DNA of 24,967 nt, taken from CAYQPF01 sp964419225. GTDB lineage: Bacteria > Cloacimonadota > Cloacimonadia > Cloacimonadales > CAYQPF01. The translations under genes were made by a program, and so were the position numbers. This document shows positions 1-8,158 of this stretch, one piece after another. Position 1 is the stretch's first letter, and each line of letters opens with the position of its first letter. A model generated the notes under the pieces. It was not told where the DNA came from, searched no databases, and was given only the letters and a program-made list of their open reading frames with translations. The stretch is taken from the NCBI GenBank assembly GCA_964419225.1, contig CAYQPF010000071.1:1-24967 (forward strand). Reading direction: 5' to 3'.

Positions 1-1185
1 AAAGATAAATTCTCCCAAAGTAAACTCAGAGATCTCTGGGAAAATAAAATTACAGTTTGGTCTGCCTGCATCAAAAAGAGCAAGCTCGGTAGCCAGTCTT
101 TCGTTATTCAGTAAACTGCTCAGCGTTTTCCCGCAAAGATAATTGATCTCTTCTCTGTCTGTATATAATTCAGGAATCACATAATCCTTACTGAATTTCT
201 CAACTGTTAAAAATGTTGTCACCTTATCATTTGGTCCTTCTGTATAAAGTTGTACCTGTGAATGCTGATCCGTTGTCCCAAGTGCCTTTACAGGTGTCTG
301 ACCAACAAATATCTCTTCCTTATTCCAATTGTATCTCTTGCCCAGACTTTCTGCCCAAAGCTGCCGATACCAGTCTGCCATATCATATAAAGAATTACAA
401 TAAGGCATCATTACAGAGATATTCTTACCATCCTGCATATAGAAGTAGTGCATTAAGCCGTTCAAATAAGCCGGATTTTCCCAGACATTATCTTTCAGAC
501 ATTTTTCTTTCATAGCCTTTGCACCATTCAAAAGCTTTTGCACATCAATTCCCACAAATGCTGATGAAACTAATCCCACATCTGTCAGCACGGAAAATCT
601 GCCTCCTACATTATCAGGCACCTCAAAGTCCATATAACCTTCTGTCTGAATTATCTTCCGCAAAAAGCCCTTAACTTTGTCTGTGGTAATGATCACATGC
701 TCTTTATATGTATCCGGCAATTCTTTTTTTATGATATCCATGATGATCATAAAAGTAGCCATAGTCTCTGCTGTGGTGCCGGACTTGGTGATTATATTGA
801 AAACTGTTCTCTTCAGATCTATTTTGGACATGATCTCATATACCATTAAAGGATCAACATTGTCCATAACATAAAGATTCTTCTTCAGATTCTTCTCTGT
901 CTTCAAAGCTGTATAAAGAGCCCTGTTACCCAAAGCAGATCCACCAATTCCCAAAACTACCATGTTATCGAACTTGTCTTCAATCTTCTTGATATACCCC
1001 AAAATCTTACTCAAATCATAATCAGGCAGCTCATAGAAACCCATAATATCTTTCTTTCTGTCTTCCATGATTAATCTATGTGCCTTTTTTACCTGCTCAA
1101 GATGATTATTAATTCTGGCTGTAGTTATTCCACCCGGAATTTTAGCTGAATAAATTAAATTAGTAAAATCAAATTTTAACGACAT
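1..1185 (-). CDS. pgi: Glucose-6-phosphate isomerase (3' end outside the window)
   Basis: Interconverts glucose 6-phosphate and fructose 6-phosphate in the cytoplasm (glycolysis/gluconeogenesis). The frame is open from an ATG at 1185 to the left edge, giving 395 residues. Bacillus-type Pgi is about 450, so roughly 50 C-terminal residues, including the catalytic lysine region, lie outside. Visible landmarks are the sugar-binding loop GIGGSALG (79-86), TKSGTT (133-138), the family signature GGRFSVL (194-200), the probable catalytic Glu279 in LWAESLG, and His308 in TTDQHSQ. The start is set by AGGAGG five bases upstream. It lies 20 bp after ptsI on the same strand and is likely the last or a late gene of the lipA-hpf-hprK-ptsHI operon. 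That fits a role in handling PTS-derived hexose phosphate. Identity is confident. Confidence 0.95.
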   Translation of the reverse strand, partial: MSLKFDFTNLIYSAKIPGGITTARINNHLEQVKKAHRLIMEDRKKDIMGFYELPDYDLSKILGYIKKIEDKFDNMVVLGIGGSALGNRALYTALKTEKNLKKNLYVMDNVDPLMVYEIMSKIDLKRTVFNIITKSGTTAETMATFMIIMDIIKKELPDTYKEHVIITTDKVKGFLRKIIQTEGYMDFEVPDNVGGRFSVLTDVGLVSSAFVGIDVQKLLNGAKAMKEKCLKDNVWENPAYLNGLMHYFYMQDGKNISVMMPYCNSLYDMADWYRQLWAESLGKRYNWNKEEIFVGQTPVKALGTTDQHSQVQLYTEGPNDKVTTFLTVEKFSKDYVIPELYTDREEINYLCGKTLSSLLNNERLATELALFDAGRPNCNFIFPEISEFTLGEFIF

Positions 1186-1205
1186 ACTCTCCTCCTAAAT
1201 GTAAT

Positions 1206-2906
1206 TTAAATCTGGAATAAAGATTTTATTTCCCCGCTCGTATAACCAAGCGTTATCTGCCTGGCAAATTCTTTGCATTCCTCCACGGCTAAACTCAATA
1301 CCCGTTTCTTAATCTGCAGGATCTTACCCGATGTCATGCTAAGTTCTGTCACACCTACTCCCAGTAGGTACTTTGTGAATTCCGGATTTGCTGCCAATTC
1401 TCCACAAACAGATAACGGTATTCCCCTTTTCAGAGCACTTTCCCCTACCATCTTTATTAAATGCAGTACCGCTGGATGATACGAATCATAATATTCATTG
1501 ACTGCCTCATTTCCCCTGTCTGCAGCTAATGTATATTGCGTCAGATCATTTGTCCCTATACTGAAAAAATCACATATCTCGGCCAATTGGCCTGATATAA
1601 GTGCTGCAGACGGTATCTCTATCATTGCTCCTGCTTTAATATTTTTATCATAAGCAATTCCGGCTGTTTCCAATTCCGTCTGACAGCTCTGCAGCACAGT
1701 CTTCGCTCTTAGATAATCCTCAGTACTAGTAACCATCGGAAACATTATCTGAATATTCCCCAAAATACTTGCCTTCAAAATTGCCCGTAACTGCACTTTG
1801 AATATTGTTTCATACGCCAAAGAAAATCGAATACCACGACACCCTAAATTGGGATTCTCCTCTGATTTTATAGCTAATAATTCTGCTATCTTGTCCCCGC
1901 CGACATCAATAGTTCTAATCGTTAAAACATGCGGGTGTATTTTAACTGCTATATCTTTATAAATCTTGATCTGTTCAAGTTCAGTCGGTAATTTATCCCT
2001 GTCCATATATAAAAATTCGGTCCTGAATAAACCAATTCCCTCACTCTTATATTTCAATACTTGCGTTAACTCCTCTGGAATCTCAATATTACTCTTTAAG
2101 TGAATTCTAATATTATCCTTCGTAACTGTAGGTACATCAATTAATTCATGCAATTTCTCCTGATTAATAATCTGTAATGATAAATTTGCTCTAAACTGCT
2201 TCATTAATCCGGCATCAGGCTCTACGATAATATATCCCAGATCTCCATCCATAATAATATTGGAGTTTTGCGGGATCTTCTCAAGCTCCTTTATTCCGGA
2301 AATCATCGGTAAATTAAAAGATCTGGCCAGAATCGCACAATGTGCATTCTTCCCGCCCTGCTCGGTCACTAAACCACGCACCTTCTTATCTATAAGTTTT
2401 GTTAATATTGAAGGAAAAATTTCAGGAATAAATACTACATTATCTTCTGTCAATGAATCACAGATCTCATTGTCAGACCCGGCTAAAAACTGTAATAAGC
2501 GATGGGAAACATCCTTGTAATCTGATGCTTTGCTGGATAAATAACTATCTTCCAAAGCTGCAAAATAAGAAATAACCTGATTAAAATGCTTCCAGATCGC
2601 ATGCTCAAGGTTAACAAGATCCTCCGTAACAATTTTTTCAATACTGGATGTCAAGGCAGGATCGATTAATATTATTTTGTGGATTTCCAGAATTTCTTTG
2701 TCTTCTTCGTTTTTGGCAAAATTTACTATTATACTATCTATTTCTGTAATTAATGATTCTGCAGCAAAACGAAACCTCTCCAGTTCTGTCTCAGCTTTAC
2801 TTTTGCTAATTTTCTTCTTCTTGATATTGATATTAAAGGGATTTATAAAAACTGCTTTCCCAATACATAACCCGGAAGAAATCCCAATTCCTGTAAATCT
2901 TTGCAC
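1206..2906 (-). CDS. ptsI: PTS enzyme I (phosphoenolpyruvate-protein phosphotransferase)
   Basis: Autophosphorylates from phosphoenolpyruvate and passes the phosphate to His15 of HPr; cytoplasmic general component of the PTS. At 566 residues it is close to the usual 570-575. The N-terminal HPr-interacting/phospho-His domain carries His189 in GGKNAHCAILAR. The C-terminal PEP-binding barrel shows IGLFRTEFLY (291-300), GCRGIRFSL (355-363), FSIGTNDLTQYTLAADRG (448-465) and the active-site Cys501 in SVCGE. The residues before His189 are Asn-Ala rather than the usual Thr/Ser-Ser. Translation starts at GTG, and its G is also the last base of the ptsH stop (TAGTG), so synthesis is probably translationally coupled to HPr. 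pgi follows 20 bp downstream. Confidence 0.97.
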   Translation of the reverse strand: MQRFTGIGISSGLCIGKAVFINPFNINIKKKKISKSKAETELERFRFAAESLITEIDSIIVNFAKNEEDKEILEIHKIILIDPALTSSIEKIVTEDLVNLEHAIWKHFNQVISYFAALEDSYLSSKASDYKDVSHRLLQFLAGSDNEICDSLTEDNVVFIPEIFPSILTKLIDKKVRGLVTEQGGKNAHCAILARSFNLPMISGIKELEKIPQNSNIIMDGDLGYIIVEPDAGLMKQFRANLSLQIINQEKLHELIDVPTVTKDNIRIHLKSNIEIPEELTQVLKYKSEGIGLFRTEFLYMDRDKLPTELEQIKIYKDIAVKIHPHVLTIRTIDVGGDKIAELLAIKSEENPNLGCRGIRFSLAYETIFKVQLRAILKASILGNIQIMFPMVTSTEDYLRAKTVLQSCQTELETAGIAYDKNIKAGAMIEIPSAALISGQLAEICDFFSIGTNDLTQYTLAADRGNEAVNEYYDSYHPAVLHLIKMVGESALKRGIPLSVCGELAANPEFTKYLLGVGVTELSMTSGKILQIKKRVLSLAVEECKEFARQITLGYTSGEIKSLFQI

Positions 2907-3172
2907 TAATCTTCGCCGAATCTTGTTACAAACAGTTTTTCAATCTCTTCCATTAAATACACTTCATCCACACCGTTTACAACAATTTCCAACTCTGATT
3001 TATACTCCGCTGCCAACATCATTACACCCATTATACTCTTGGCATTAATTACCATTGTCTCTTTCTGAATGTGTATCTCGGATCTGAATTTGGATGATGT
3101 CTTAACCAAAAGAGCTGATGGTCTGGCATGCAATCCTAATTTATTCTCGACAGTAACTTTCTTTTTTAACAT
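2906..3172 (-). CDS. ptsH: Phosphocarrier protein HPr
   Basis: Small cytoplasmic phosphocarrier that receives phosphate from enzyme I on His15 and hands it to EIIA domains. It can also be phosphorylated on Ser46 by HPr kinase. At 88 residues it has the family length. His15 sits in LGLHARPSA (12-20), and Ser46 in NAKSIMGVM (43-51) shows that the regulatory site is kept alongside the catalytic one. It lies 18 bp downstream of hprK and overlaps ptsI by one base. The purine-rich AGAGGA is about 14 bases before the ATG, longer than usual, but the N-terminus aligns well with the family so the start is retained. Having both phosphorylation sites and the kinase gene next door implies a regulatory as well as a transport role. 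Confidence 0.97.
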   Translation of the reverse strand: MLKKKVTVENKLGLHARPSALLVKTSSKFRSEIHIQKETMVINAKSIMGVMMLAAEYKSELEIVVNGVDEVYLMEEIEKLFVTRFGED

Positions 3173-3190
3173 ATTTTAATGAGTATCCTC

Positions 3191-4165
3191 TTAATAGTAG
3201 TTTTCTTCATTATTGAAAAGAACATTCTTCTTCTTGGTTTTCTTGTTCATTTCTTCCTGCATTTTCCTTACAAAGACTTCCGCTGCATCATATCCATATA
3301 ATTTTAAAATAAAATTCAAAGCTATTACTTCAATGATTACCGATACATTTTTCCCCGGTGATACTGGCAAATATGTAATAGGAATATTTATTCCCAAAAT
3401 TTCAGAAGTATTGTTGGTTAAGCCCAACCTTTCATAATCCATGTTTTCATGCCAGGTCATCAACTCGATCTGGGTATCAATTTTCTTCTTCTGCCGGACT
3501 GCCTCTATCCCAAACATTCTTTCAATATCAACAACACCAACTCCGCGAATTTCCATGAAATGACCAACATCCTGCATTGCCGATCCAATCAGACTATCAT
3601 CCTTCAACAATATCTTCACCATATCATCTGTGATTAATTGATGACCCCTCTCCACCAGATCCAAAGCACATTCACTCTTGCCTATTCCACTCTTACCGGA
3701 CAATAATATCCCCACCCCGAAAACATCGATCAAAGTTCCATGCATCGACAATTCGGGCGCAAAAATATCTCTCAAATATCTACCCATCTCTAAAGTTAAT
3801 TTCACTGTCGATAAACGGCTCGAAATGATCGCAATATTCATTTCGTTTGCGATATATTCTATGGCCGGAGGAAGCGTTAATCCCTTGGAAATCATTACAC
3901 ACGGTATATTATAAGTAAACATTTCTTTGATCCGGTCAAAAAGAACCTCTTCTCTGAGCGTTTGAATATAACTGATCTCAGTTTCACCAAATACCTGGAT
4001 TCTTTGATGACAAAATCTGTCCAAATATCCCGATAAGGCTAAGCCCGGACGATTCAATATAGGTTCGGTAACCTTGTTTTCCAATGTTTTAGCATTGGTT
4101 AATAAAGAAAGTACCCAATCCTTCTTCTTCTCTTCAAATAGTTCTCTGACGCTGATATCTTTCAT
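3191..4165 (-). CDS. hprK: HPr kinase/phosphorylase
   Basis: Bifunctional enzyme that phosphorylates HPr on Ser46 with ATP or pyrophosphate and can reverse the reaction by phosphorolysis, linking carbon status to regulation. At 324 residues it has the family length. An N-terminal regulatory domain (about 1-130) is followed by the catalytic domain: HGTLIDVFGVG (142-152), P-loop GKSGIGKS (157-164), the diagnostic HprK signature MEIRGVGVVDI (204-214), and a PGKN...IIEV...LNFILK stretch in the C-terminal region. The lysine-rich tail (KKTKKKN) looks poorly conserved. It is followed after 18 bp by its substrate gene ptsH. AGGA seven bases before the ATG serves as ribosome binding site, and a perfect hairpin ends just upstream of it. 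Confidence 0.96.
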   Translation of the reverse strand: MKDISVRELFEEKKKDWVLSLLTNAKTLENKVTEPILNRPGLALSGYLDRFCHQRIQVFGETEISYIQTLREEVLFDRIKEMFTYNIPCVMISKGLTLPPAIEYIANEMNIAIISSRLSTVKLTLEMGRYLRDIFAPELSMHGTLIDVFGVGILLSGKSGIGKSECALDLVERGHQLITDDMVKILLKDDSLIGSAMQDVGHFMEIRGVGVVDIERMFGIEAVRQKKKIDTQIELMTWHENMDYERLGLTNNTSEILGINIPITYLPVSPGKNVSVIIEVIALNFILKLYGYDAAEVFVRKMQEEMNKKTKKKNVLFNNEENYY

Positions 4166-4177
4166 ATTTTATCCTGA

Positions 4178-4204
4178 GAGTGCCCGTTCATCGAACGGGC
4201 ACTC
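4178..4204 (-). promoter_or_regulatory. Perfect 12-bp hairpin between hpf and hprK
   Basis: The arms 4178-4189 and 4193-4204 (GAGTGCCCGTTC and its exact complement) enclose a 3-base loop. On the transcribed minus strand it lies between the hpf stop and the hprK start, ending 12 bases before the hprK ATG. No T-run follows, so it is not a normal intrinsic terminator. It may be a processing or mRNA-stability element, or may modulate access to the AGGA ribosome binding site directly after it. The structure is seen; the role is inferred. Confidence 0.6.
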
Positions 4205-4211
4205 ATTAGTT

Positions 4212-4745
4212 TTATGCTTCAATTAATTTAAAGTAATCGTTGTCCTTCTTAACAAGCACATTTACCTTGTCTGTCTCTTCATTTTTGAAGATCAGATAAT
4301 CTTCCCCAAGTGCATGTAATTTATCAATAGCATCCGATACACTCATGATCTCTGCTGCTATTCTCTTTGTCTTCACCATCTTCTTATGTTTCTTCACATG
4401 ATTCGTTTCATAGGAGTTTGCATAAACGAAATGCGGCTCATCCTTCAGATTTCTCTTCTGATGATCAGTTACTTTGTCTTTCAACTTCTTGACCTGTGCT
4501 TCCATCTTGTCTATAGCATCATCAATGGCCACATACATATCCATCTCTTCTGCTTCACTCTGTAAATTAAACTTGGCTGCATGTAAGGTCATCTCGACAA
4601 TGTTCCTGCTGTTTTCCAATGCCAATATCATATGAATATTGATTATGTGGTCAAAATACCTGGTCAGCTTTTCACAAGCCCCTTCTACATAATCTCTGAT
4701 TGCATTGGTTAATTCAAAATGACGAGCGGTGATTGTAATTTGCAT
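4212..4745 (-). CDS. hpf: Long-form ribosome hibernation promoting factor
   Basis: Binds the 30S decoding region and inactivates ribosomes during slow growth; long forms also dimerise 70S into 100S particles. At 177 residues it has two parts: an N-terminal S30AE/RaiA domain (about 1-100, starting MQITITARHFELT) and a C-terminal dimerisation domain (about 128-177) with MSVSDAIDKLHALGEDYLIF and a terminal LIEA, typical of the long family. A lysine-rich linker joins them. AAGGGG precedes the ATG, right after an A-run. It is 17 bp downstream of lipA and upstream of hprK. Hpf next to PTS-regulatory genes is a familiar gram-negative arrangement (the rpoN-hpf-ptsN region), but here HprK/HPr take the place of PtsN and no rpoN is present. 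Confidence 0.93.
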   Translation of the reverse strand: MQITITARHFELTNAIRDYVEGACEKLTRYFDHIINIHMILALENSRNIVEMTLHAAKFNLQSEAEEMDMYVAIDDAIDKMEAQVKKLKDKVTDHQKRNLKDEPHFVYANSYETNHVKKHKKMVKTKRIAAEIMSVSDAIDKLHALGEDYLIFKNEETDKVNVLVKKDNDYFKLIEA

Positions 4746-4762
4746 AATAATCCCCTTTTTTT

Positions 4763-5632
4763 TTAGTTTTTGATCAATGTTCTGGCAGTCTCAGCAAAAT
4801 AAGAACTGCGAACCAATGGATTTGAAATGATTAACGGAATACCCATCTTCTCACCCTCCTGCTTATATAAAAGAAATATGTCCGGATGAACATACTCCTT
4901 TACAGGATAGTGCTTTCCCGATGGAGCCATATATTGTCCTAAAGTCAATATCGATACCCCGATATTCTTTATATCTTCCATAACTTTTCTCACCTGTTCC
5001 TGAGTCTCTCCTAATCCTAACATCAGCCCACTCTTTGTCAATATTTCTTTATCTTTTTCTTTAACTCTTTGCAAAACTGACAATGAACGCTGATAATTTG
5101 CCATAGGCCTAACTTGCGAATACAACTCCGGTACAGTTTCTATATTGTGATTGATCACATCAGGACGAGCTTGAATTATTGTTTCCAACGCACTCTCATT
5201 CCCCTCTAAATCTGAGATCAATACCTCTATGAATATGTCTTTGTTTAGCTTGCGGATCTCCTCAATTACCCGTGCAAACTGTGACGCCCCGCCATCTTCC
5301 AGATCATCTCTGGTTACTGTCGTTATCACAGCATACTTCAAATCCAATGTATCTATTACTTCTGCTATGTGCTTAGGTTCGTTTATATCTACTGGTTGTA
5401 ATTTGCTCTTATCTTTATCTATCGCACAAAATGTACAATTACGAGTACATACATTTCCCAATATCATAAAAGTAGCCGTCCCTCTCTCAAAACACTCACC
5501 CTTATTCGGACACTGGGCACTCTCACATACTGTATGTAAATTGTGACTTCTTAGGAAAGCAGTGACTTCTCTGGCTTTGCGGGATCCTAATTTGTTTGCT
5601 TTCAACCAGGAAGGTTTTCTCTTAACTTCCAT
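4763..5632 (-). CDS. lipA: Lipoyl synthase
   Basis: Radical SAM enzyme that inserts two sulfurs into protein-bound octanoyl groups to form lipoyl cofactor, used by 2-oxoacid dehydrogenases and glycine cleavage. At 289 residues it has the family length. The auxiliary [4Fe-4S] cluster cysteines are C36, C41 and C47 (CESAQCPNKGEC). The radical SAM cluster is CTRNCTFC with C62, C66 and C69. The conserved C-terminal RSSY (275-278) supplies the serine ligand to the auxiliary cluster. The start is supported by AAGGAAA before the ATG. It is the first gene of the minus-strand operon, with a good promoter about 50 bases upstream. No lipB or lplA is in the window. Confidence 0.97.
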   Translation of the reverse strand: MEVKRKPSWLKANKLGSRKAREVTAFLRSHNLHTVCESAQCPNKGECFERGTATFMILGNVCTRNCTFCAIDKDKSKLQPVDINEPKHIAEVIDTLDLKYAVITTVTRDDLEDGGASQFARVIEEIRKLNKDIFIEVLISDLEGNESALETIIQARPDVINHNIETVPELYSQVRPMANYQRSLSVLQRVKEKDKEILTKSGLMLGLGETQEQVRKVMEDIKNIGVSILTLGQYMAPSGKHYPVKEYVHPDIFLLYKQEGEKMGIPLIISNPLVRSSYFAETARTLIKN

Positions 5633-5678
5633 TTCACTTTCCTTTCTCTCTTTCTCTGCCTTCTAATTTATATAAGCA

Positions 5679-5706
5679 AATATAATCAGATTTCGTTCTT
5701 TGTCAA
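5679..5706 (-). promoter_or_regulatory. Sigma-70-type promoter for the lipA-hpf-hprK-ptsHI-pgi operon
   Basis: On the minus strand TTGACA (5706-5701) is followed by a 16-base spacer and TATATT (5684-5679), close to consensus at both boxes. The lipA ATG is at 5632, giving a leader of roughly 40 bases. No second convincing promoter was seen in the short gaps further down the operon. Confidence 0.75.
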
Positions 5707-5775
5707 AGAATTAATGTAAAAAACGTAAAAAATGTTTATTTCTCGGCAAAATCTCTTATTATTTCTCTCTTTACA

Positions 5776-5852
5776 ATTCACCATTAACTATTAACCACTC
5801 ACCTGTGTTATCCCTTTTACTCACAACTCATGACTGATGACTCATGACTATT
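5776..5852. repeat. Two short heptamer tandem arrays
   Basis: Two 7-bp-period arrays lie in the 324-bp gene-free gap upstream of lipA. At 5776-5803: ATTCACC, ATTAACT, ATTAACC, ACTCACC. At 5825-5852: AACTCAT, GACTGAT, GACTCAT, GACTATT. The period is exact while the units are degenerate. They do not encode a protein. They resemble in style the heptamer short tandem repeats known from filamentous cyanobacteria; any relationship is unproven. Confidence 0.7.
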
Positions 5853-5863
5853 CCCCATCACCC

Positions 5864-5908
5864 GTCCATTTAGTCCATTTTATCCATTTAGTCCATACAC
5901 TCCATTTT
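5864..5908. repeat. Nonamer tandem array (GTCCATTTA family)
   Basis: Five consecutive 9-bp units: GTCCATTTA, GTCCATTTT, ATCCATTTA, GTCCATACA, CTCCATTTT. The same unit family reappears at 21963-22045, sixteen kilobases away. The array lies between the histidine kinase stop (5957) and the lipA promoter. No gene is seen in 5633-5956. Confidence 0.75.
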
Positions 5909-5956
5909 AACTTTTAATAATCTACCCAAAAATGAAAGAATTTCAGTTGTAAAGTA

Positions 5957-7819
5957 CTATCCTATCGGAAAATACATTTTGAACTCTGTGCCTGCTTCCT
6001 CATGAGAATTTACCTCGATTATCCCGTCATGCAGTTCAACTAGTCTCTTTACTATCGACATTCCTAAGCCTGTCGTTTCCTCACCCTCTGTTCCACGTTT
6101 GCGGATCTTGGTAAATTTATCAAATATTAATGGTAAATCTTCCGATTTTATCCCTATTCCAAAATCCTTAACTATAATGCAACAATAACTCTTGCCCTTA
6201 TAATTTGTGCAGAAAACAGTTAACTCAATCTCAGAATCCCTGTGACTAAACTTAATCGAATTTGATATTATATTGCTCATGATTTGCCAAAATTTGTCCA
6301 TATTCAGTTTCACATAACATTCTGCTATCTGATAATTGAACTTGATCTTTATATTCTTTTGGGTTGCCATCACTTTGAAGATAGTCTCGTATTCCAAAAA
6401 AACCTCAATAATATTCAATCTGTCCAAATTTAAATTAAAACTATCCAGATTGATTCTGTGTGACTCTAAAAGATCATTAACCAAAGTTATGGCCTTCTCA
6501 CTCGAATAATTGATTATCTCCACATATCTCTTCAAATTCTCGGTTAAATCTTCCAACATGATTAAATCTACTACAGAATGAATCCCACCGATAGCATTTC
6601 TTAAATCATGCGAGACTATATGCAAAATGGTATCTTTAGATTTGTTCAATTCAAAAAGTTCAGTCCGGTGCTTCTCAATTTCTGCATGTGATTTTACCAG
6701 TTCGACATTTTTTAGCCGATAAATTTCAGTTTCTTTCTTCTCCTGTTCAATCTCATACTTGGATTCCAGTTCGGCAATTTGATTCGATAACTGGTCATTA
6801 AAATTCTTTCTGTACAATTCTGAATGCTTTAATAAATATTCCGTTGATACTTCAAAATTGCCGATTTTTTTATTAAAAAGAGCATAATCATAGGTTAAAG
6901 ACAATAAAGTATCCAGATCATGAAAATTCTCAGCCTCTGCTATTGCCATATTCCAATATACCTTGGCTTCATCTATCCTCTCCAGACGTGTATATAATCC
7001 TGCCAAATCTTTCAACCCTAAAATAATTGTTACTTTCGCTTTCGTTTCTTTAGCCATGGTAACTGACTTTTGATAAAAGTCTAATGCTGTCTCCATCTGT
7101 CCGGTATCTGCATAAAGTTGCCCAATGTTAGAGTAAACCATCGCTAAACGTCCGTAATTATTCTCTTTCTTCCAAATATGCATTGCTTTTTTATAGTTAT
7201 TCAAAGCTGAAGGAAATCTCTTTTTTAAATAGAATAGTGTTCCGATATTATTGTAAGAAGTCGCTATTTCACCGTCTGATATATCAATCTGCCTTATTTT
7301 TAAGGCCTTTTTATTATACTCCAATGCCTTATCCAAATTGTCCAGTCGTCGGTAAACTATGGCGATGTTACTGAAAACCTTAGCCAAATTGACTGTTTTT
7401 TCTAAAGATTGTGCTACTCTGGCTGCTTCAAACATATGGGTTAAAGCCTGTTCATACTTTCCTAAACAACACTCAATCGCACCCATATTTGACAAACAAC
7501 CGTAGGTCGAATAGGGATCACCTCCGGCTTCCACATAAAGTATCAAGGCCTGCTGAAGCAGATCCAGGGCTTTAAGATTATCACCCTGAATAGAATACGA
7601 CACAGCCATACTCTGCCAGTTTCCGGCTTCCAAAAATCTATCACCACACATCTGAGCATACTCTATCCCTGCTGTGGAATACTCTCTGCTTTTTTCTAAC
7701 TGATTTGTTTCCCACAAAGTGTCAGAAATGTTCAATGCGAGTTTACTCTTTTGGGAATAATCTGTTGTTAGCTCATATTCCTTCAGCTTCTGTTCAAACT
7801 CTTTATTATCCTTCTTCAT
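5957..7819 (-). CDS. Soluble TPR-containing sensor histidine kinase
   Basis: Predicted cytoplasmic two-component kinase with no signal peptide or membrane segment. Residues about 25-340 form a run of tetratricopeptide repeats (for example 145-178 and 186-219), a probable protein-binding sensor. A charged coiled coil (about 345-395) leads to a HisKA domain with phosphoacceptor His404 in IVSHDLRN. The ATPase domain has the N-box around 509-521 (DKFWQIMSNIISN), G1 DFGIGI (552-557), an F-box LIFDKF (564-569) and G2 GLGMSI (584-589). All catalytic boxes are intact, so it should be active. No response regulator is encoded in the window, making it an orphan. AAGGA precedes the ATG. Upstream lies the repeat array, with no clear promoter, so it may depend on read-through from the flavodiiron gene or a promoter inside the repeats. 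Confidence 0.9.
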   Translation of the reverse strand: MKKDNKEFEQKLKEYELTTDYSQKSKLALNISDTLWETNQLEKSREYSTAGIEYAQMCGDRFLEAGNWQSMAVSYSIQGDNLKALDLLQQALILYVEAGGDPYSTYGCLSNMGAIECCLGKYEQALTHMFEAARVAQSLEKTVNLAKVFSNIAIVYRRLDNLDKALEYNKKALKIRQIDISDGEIATSYNNIGTLFYLKKRFPSALNNYKKAMHIWKKENNYGRLAMVYSNIGQLYADTGQMETALDFYQKSVTMAKETKAKVTIILGLKDLAGLYTRLERIDEAKVYWNMAIAEAENFHDLDTLLSLTYDYALFNKKIGNFEVSTEYLLKHSELYRKNFNDQLSNQIAELESKYEIEQEKKETEIYRLKNVELVKSHAEIEKHRTELFELNKSKDTILHIVSHDLRNAIGGIHSVVDLIMLEDLTENLKRYVEIINYSSEKAITLVNDLLESHRINLDSFNLNLDRLNIIEVFLEYETIFKVMATQKNIKIKFNYQIAECYVKLNMDKFWQIMSNIISNSIKFSHRDSEIELTVFCTNYKGKSYCCIIVKDFGIGIKSEDLPLIFDKFTKIRKRGTEGEETTGLGMSIVKRLVELHDGIIEVNSHEEAGTEFKMYFPIG

Positions 7820-7838
7820 GTTGTCCTTAACCCTTTCC

Positions 7839-7880
7839 TCTGCCTTCTGCCTAATGCCTACTCCCCTCTGACTCCTATCA
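7839..7880. repeat. Six heptamers leading into the composite repeat
   Basis: Exact 7-bp periodicity: TCTGCCT, TCTGCCT, AATGCCT, ACTCCCC, TCTGACT, CCTATCA, running straight into CTGAACC of the first composite unit. It starts 20 bp upstream of the histidine kinase ATG. Non-coding. Confidence 0.65.
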
Positions 7881-8158
7881 CTGAACCAGTCTAAAGGCAG
7901 GTTCTACAACGCGGATCCTCGTTCACTCCCTTCCCTTACTAAAAGGGAAGGGCCGGGGATGAGTTGCTTTCTCCACTGACACCTGACACCTGGCACCTGA
8001 CACCTGACACCTATTCTCCCCTGGGAGATGACGCAGCTTGCGACATTAATTTAAAGAGCCTGGCAGGCTCTTCTCCCAAAAACTGATCTCTTTTCACTCC
8101 CCTCTCTTTGCAAGAGAGGGGCCGGGGGTGAGTTGTTTCTCCCTCTGCCCACTGCCTA
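7881..8158 (+). repeat. Composite repeat unit 1, full length (modules A and B)
   Basis: Module A (7881-7966, 86 bp) runs from CTGAACCAGTC to GATGAGTTG. It contains a hairpin with 10-bp arms CCCTTCCCTT/AAGGGAAGGG, followed by GCCGGGG. Five TGACACC-type heptamers (7977-8011) lead to module B (8014-8135). B has small hairpins closed by an outer TGGGAGA/TCTCCCA stem, then a second hairpin (CCCCTCTCTT/AAGAGAGGGG) again followed by GCCGGGG and TGAGTTG. CTGCC-type heptamers end the unit at the next CTGAACC. It is non-coding; short open frames across it give only Pro/Arg-rich peptides. Family identity and mobility are unknown. Confidence 0.85.

Noticed and set aside
213..874. Plus-strand open frames of 100 and 65 residues at the left edge
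   Set aside because: They are antisense shadows of pgi, whose own frame carries all family motifs.
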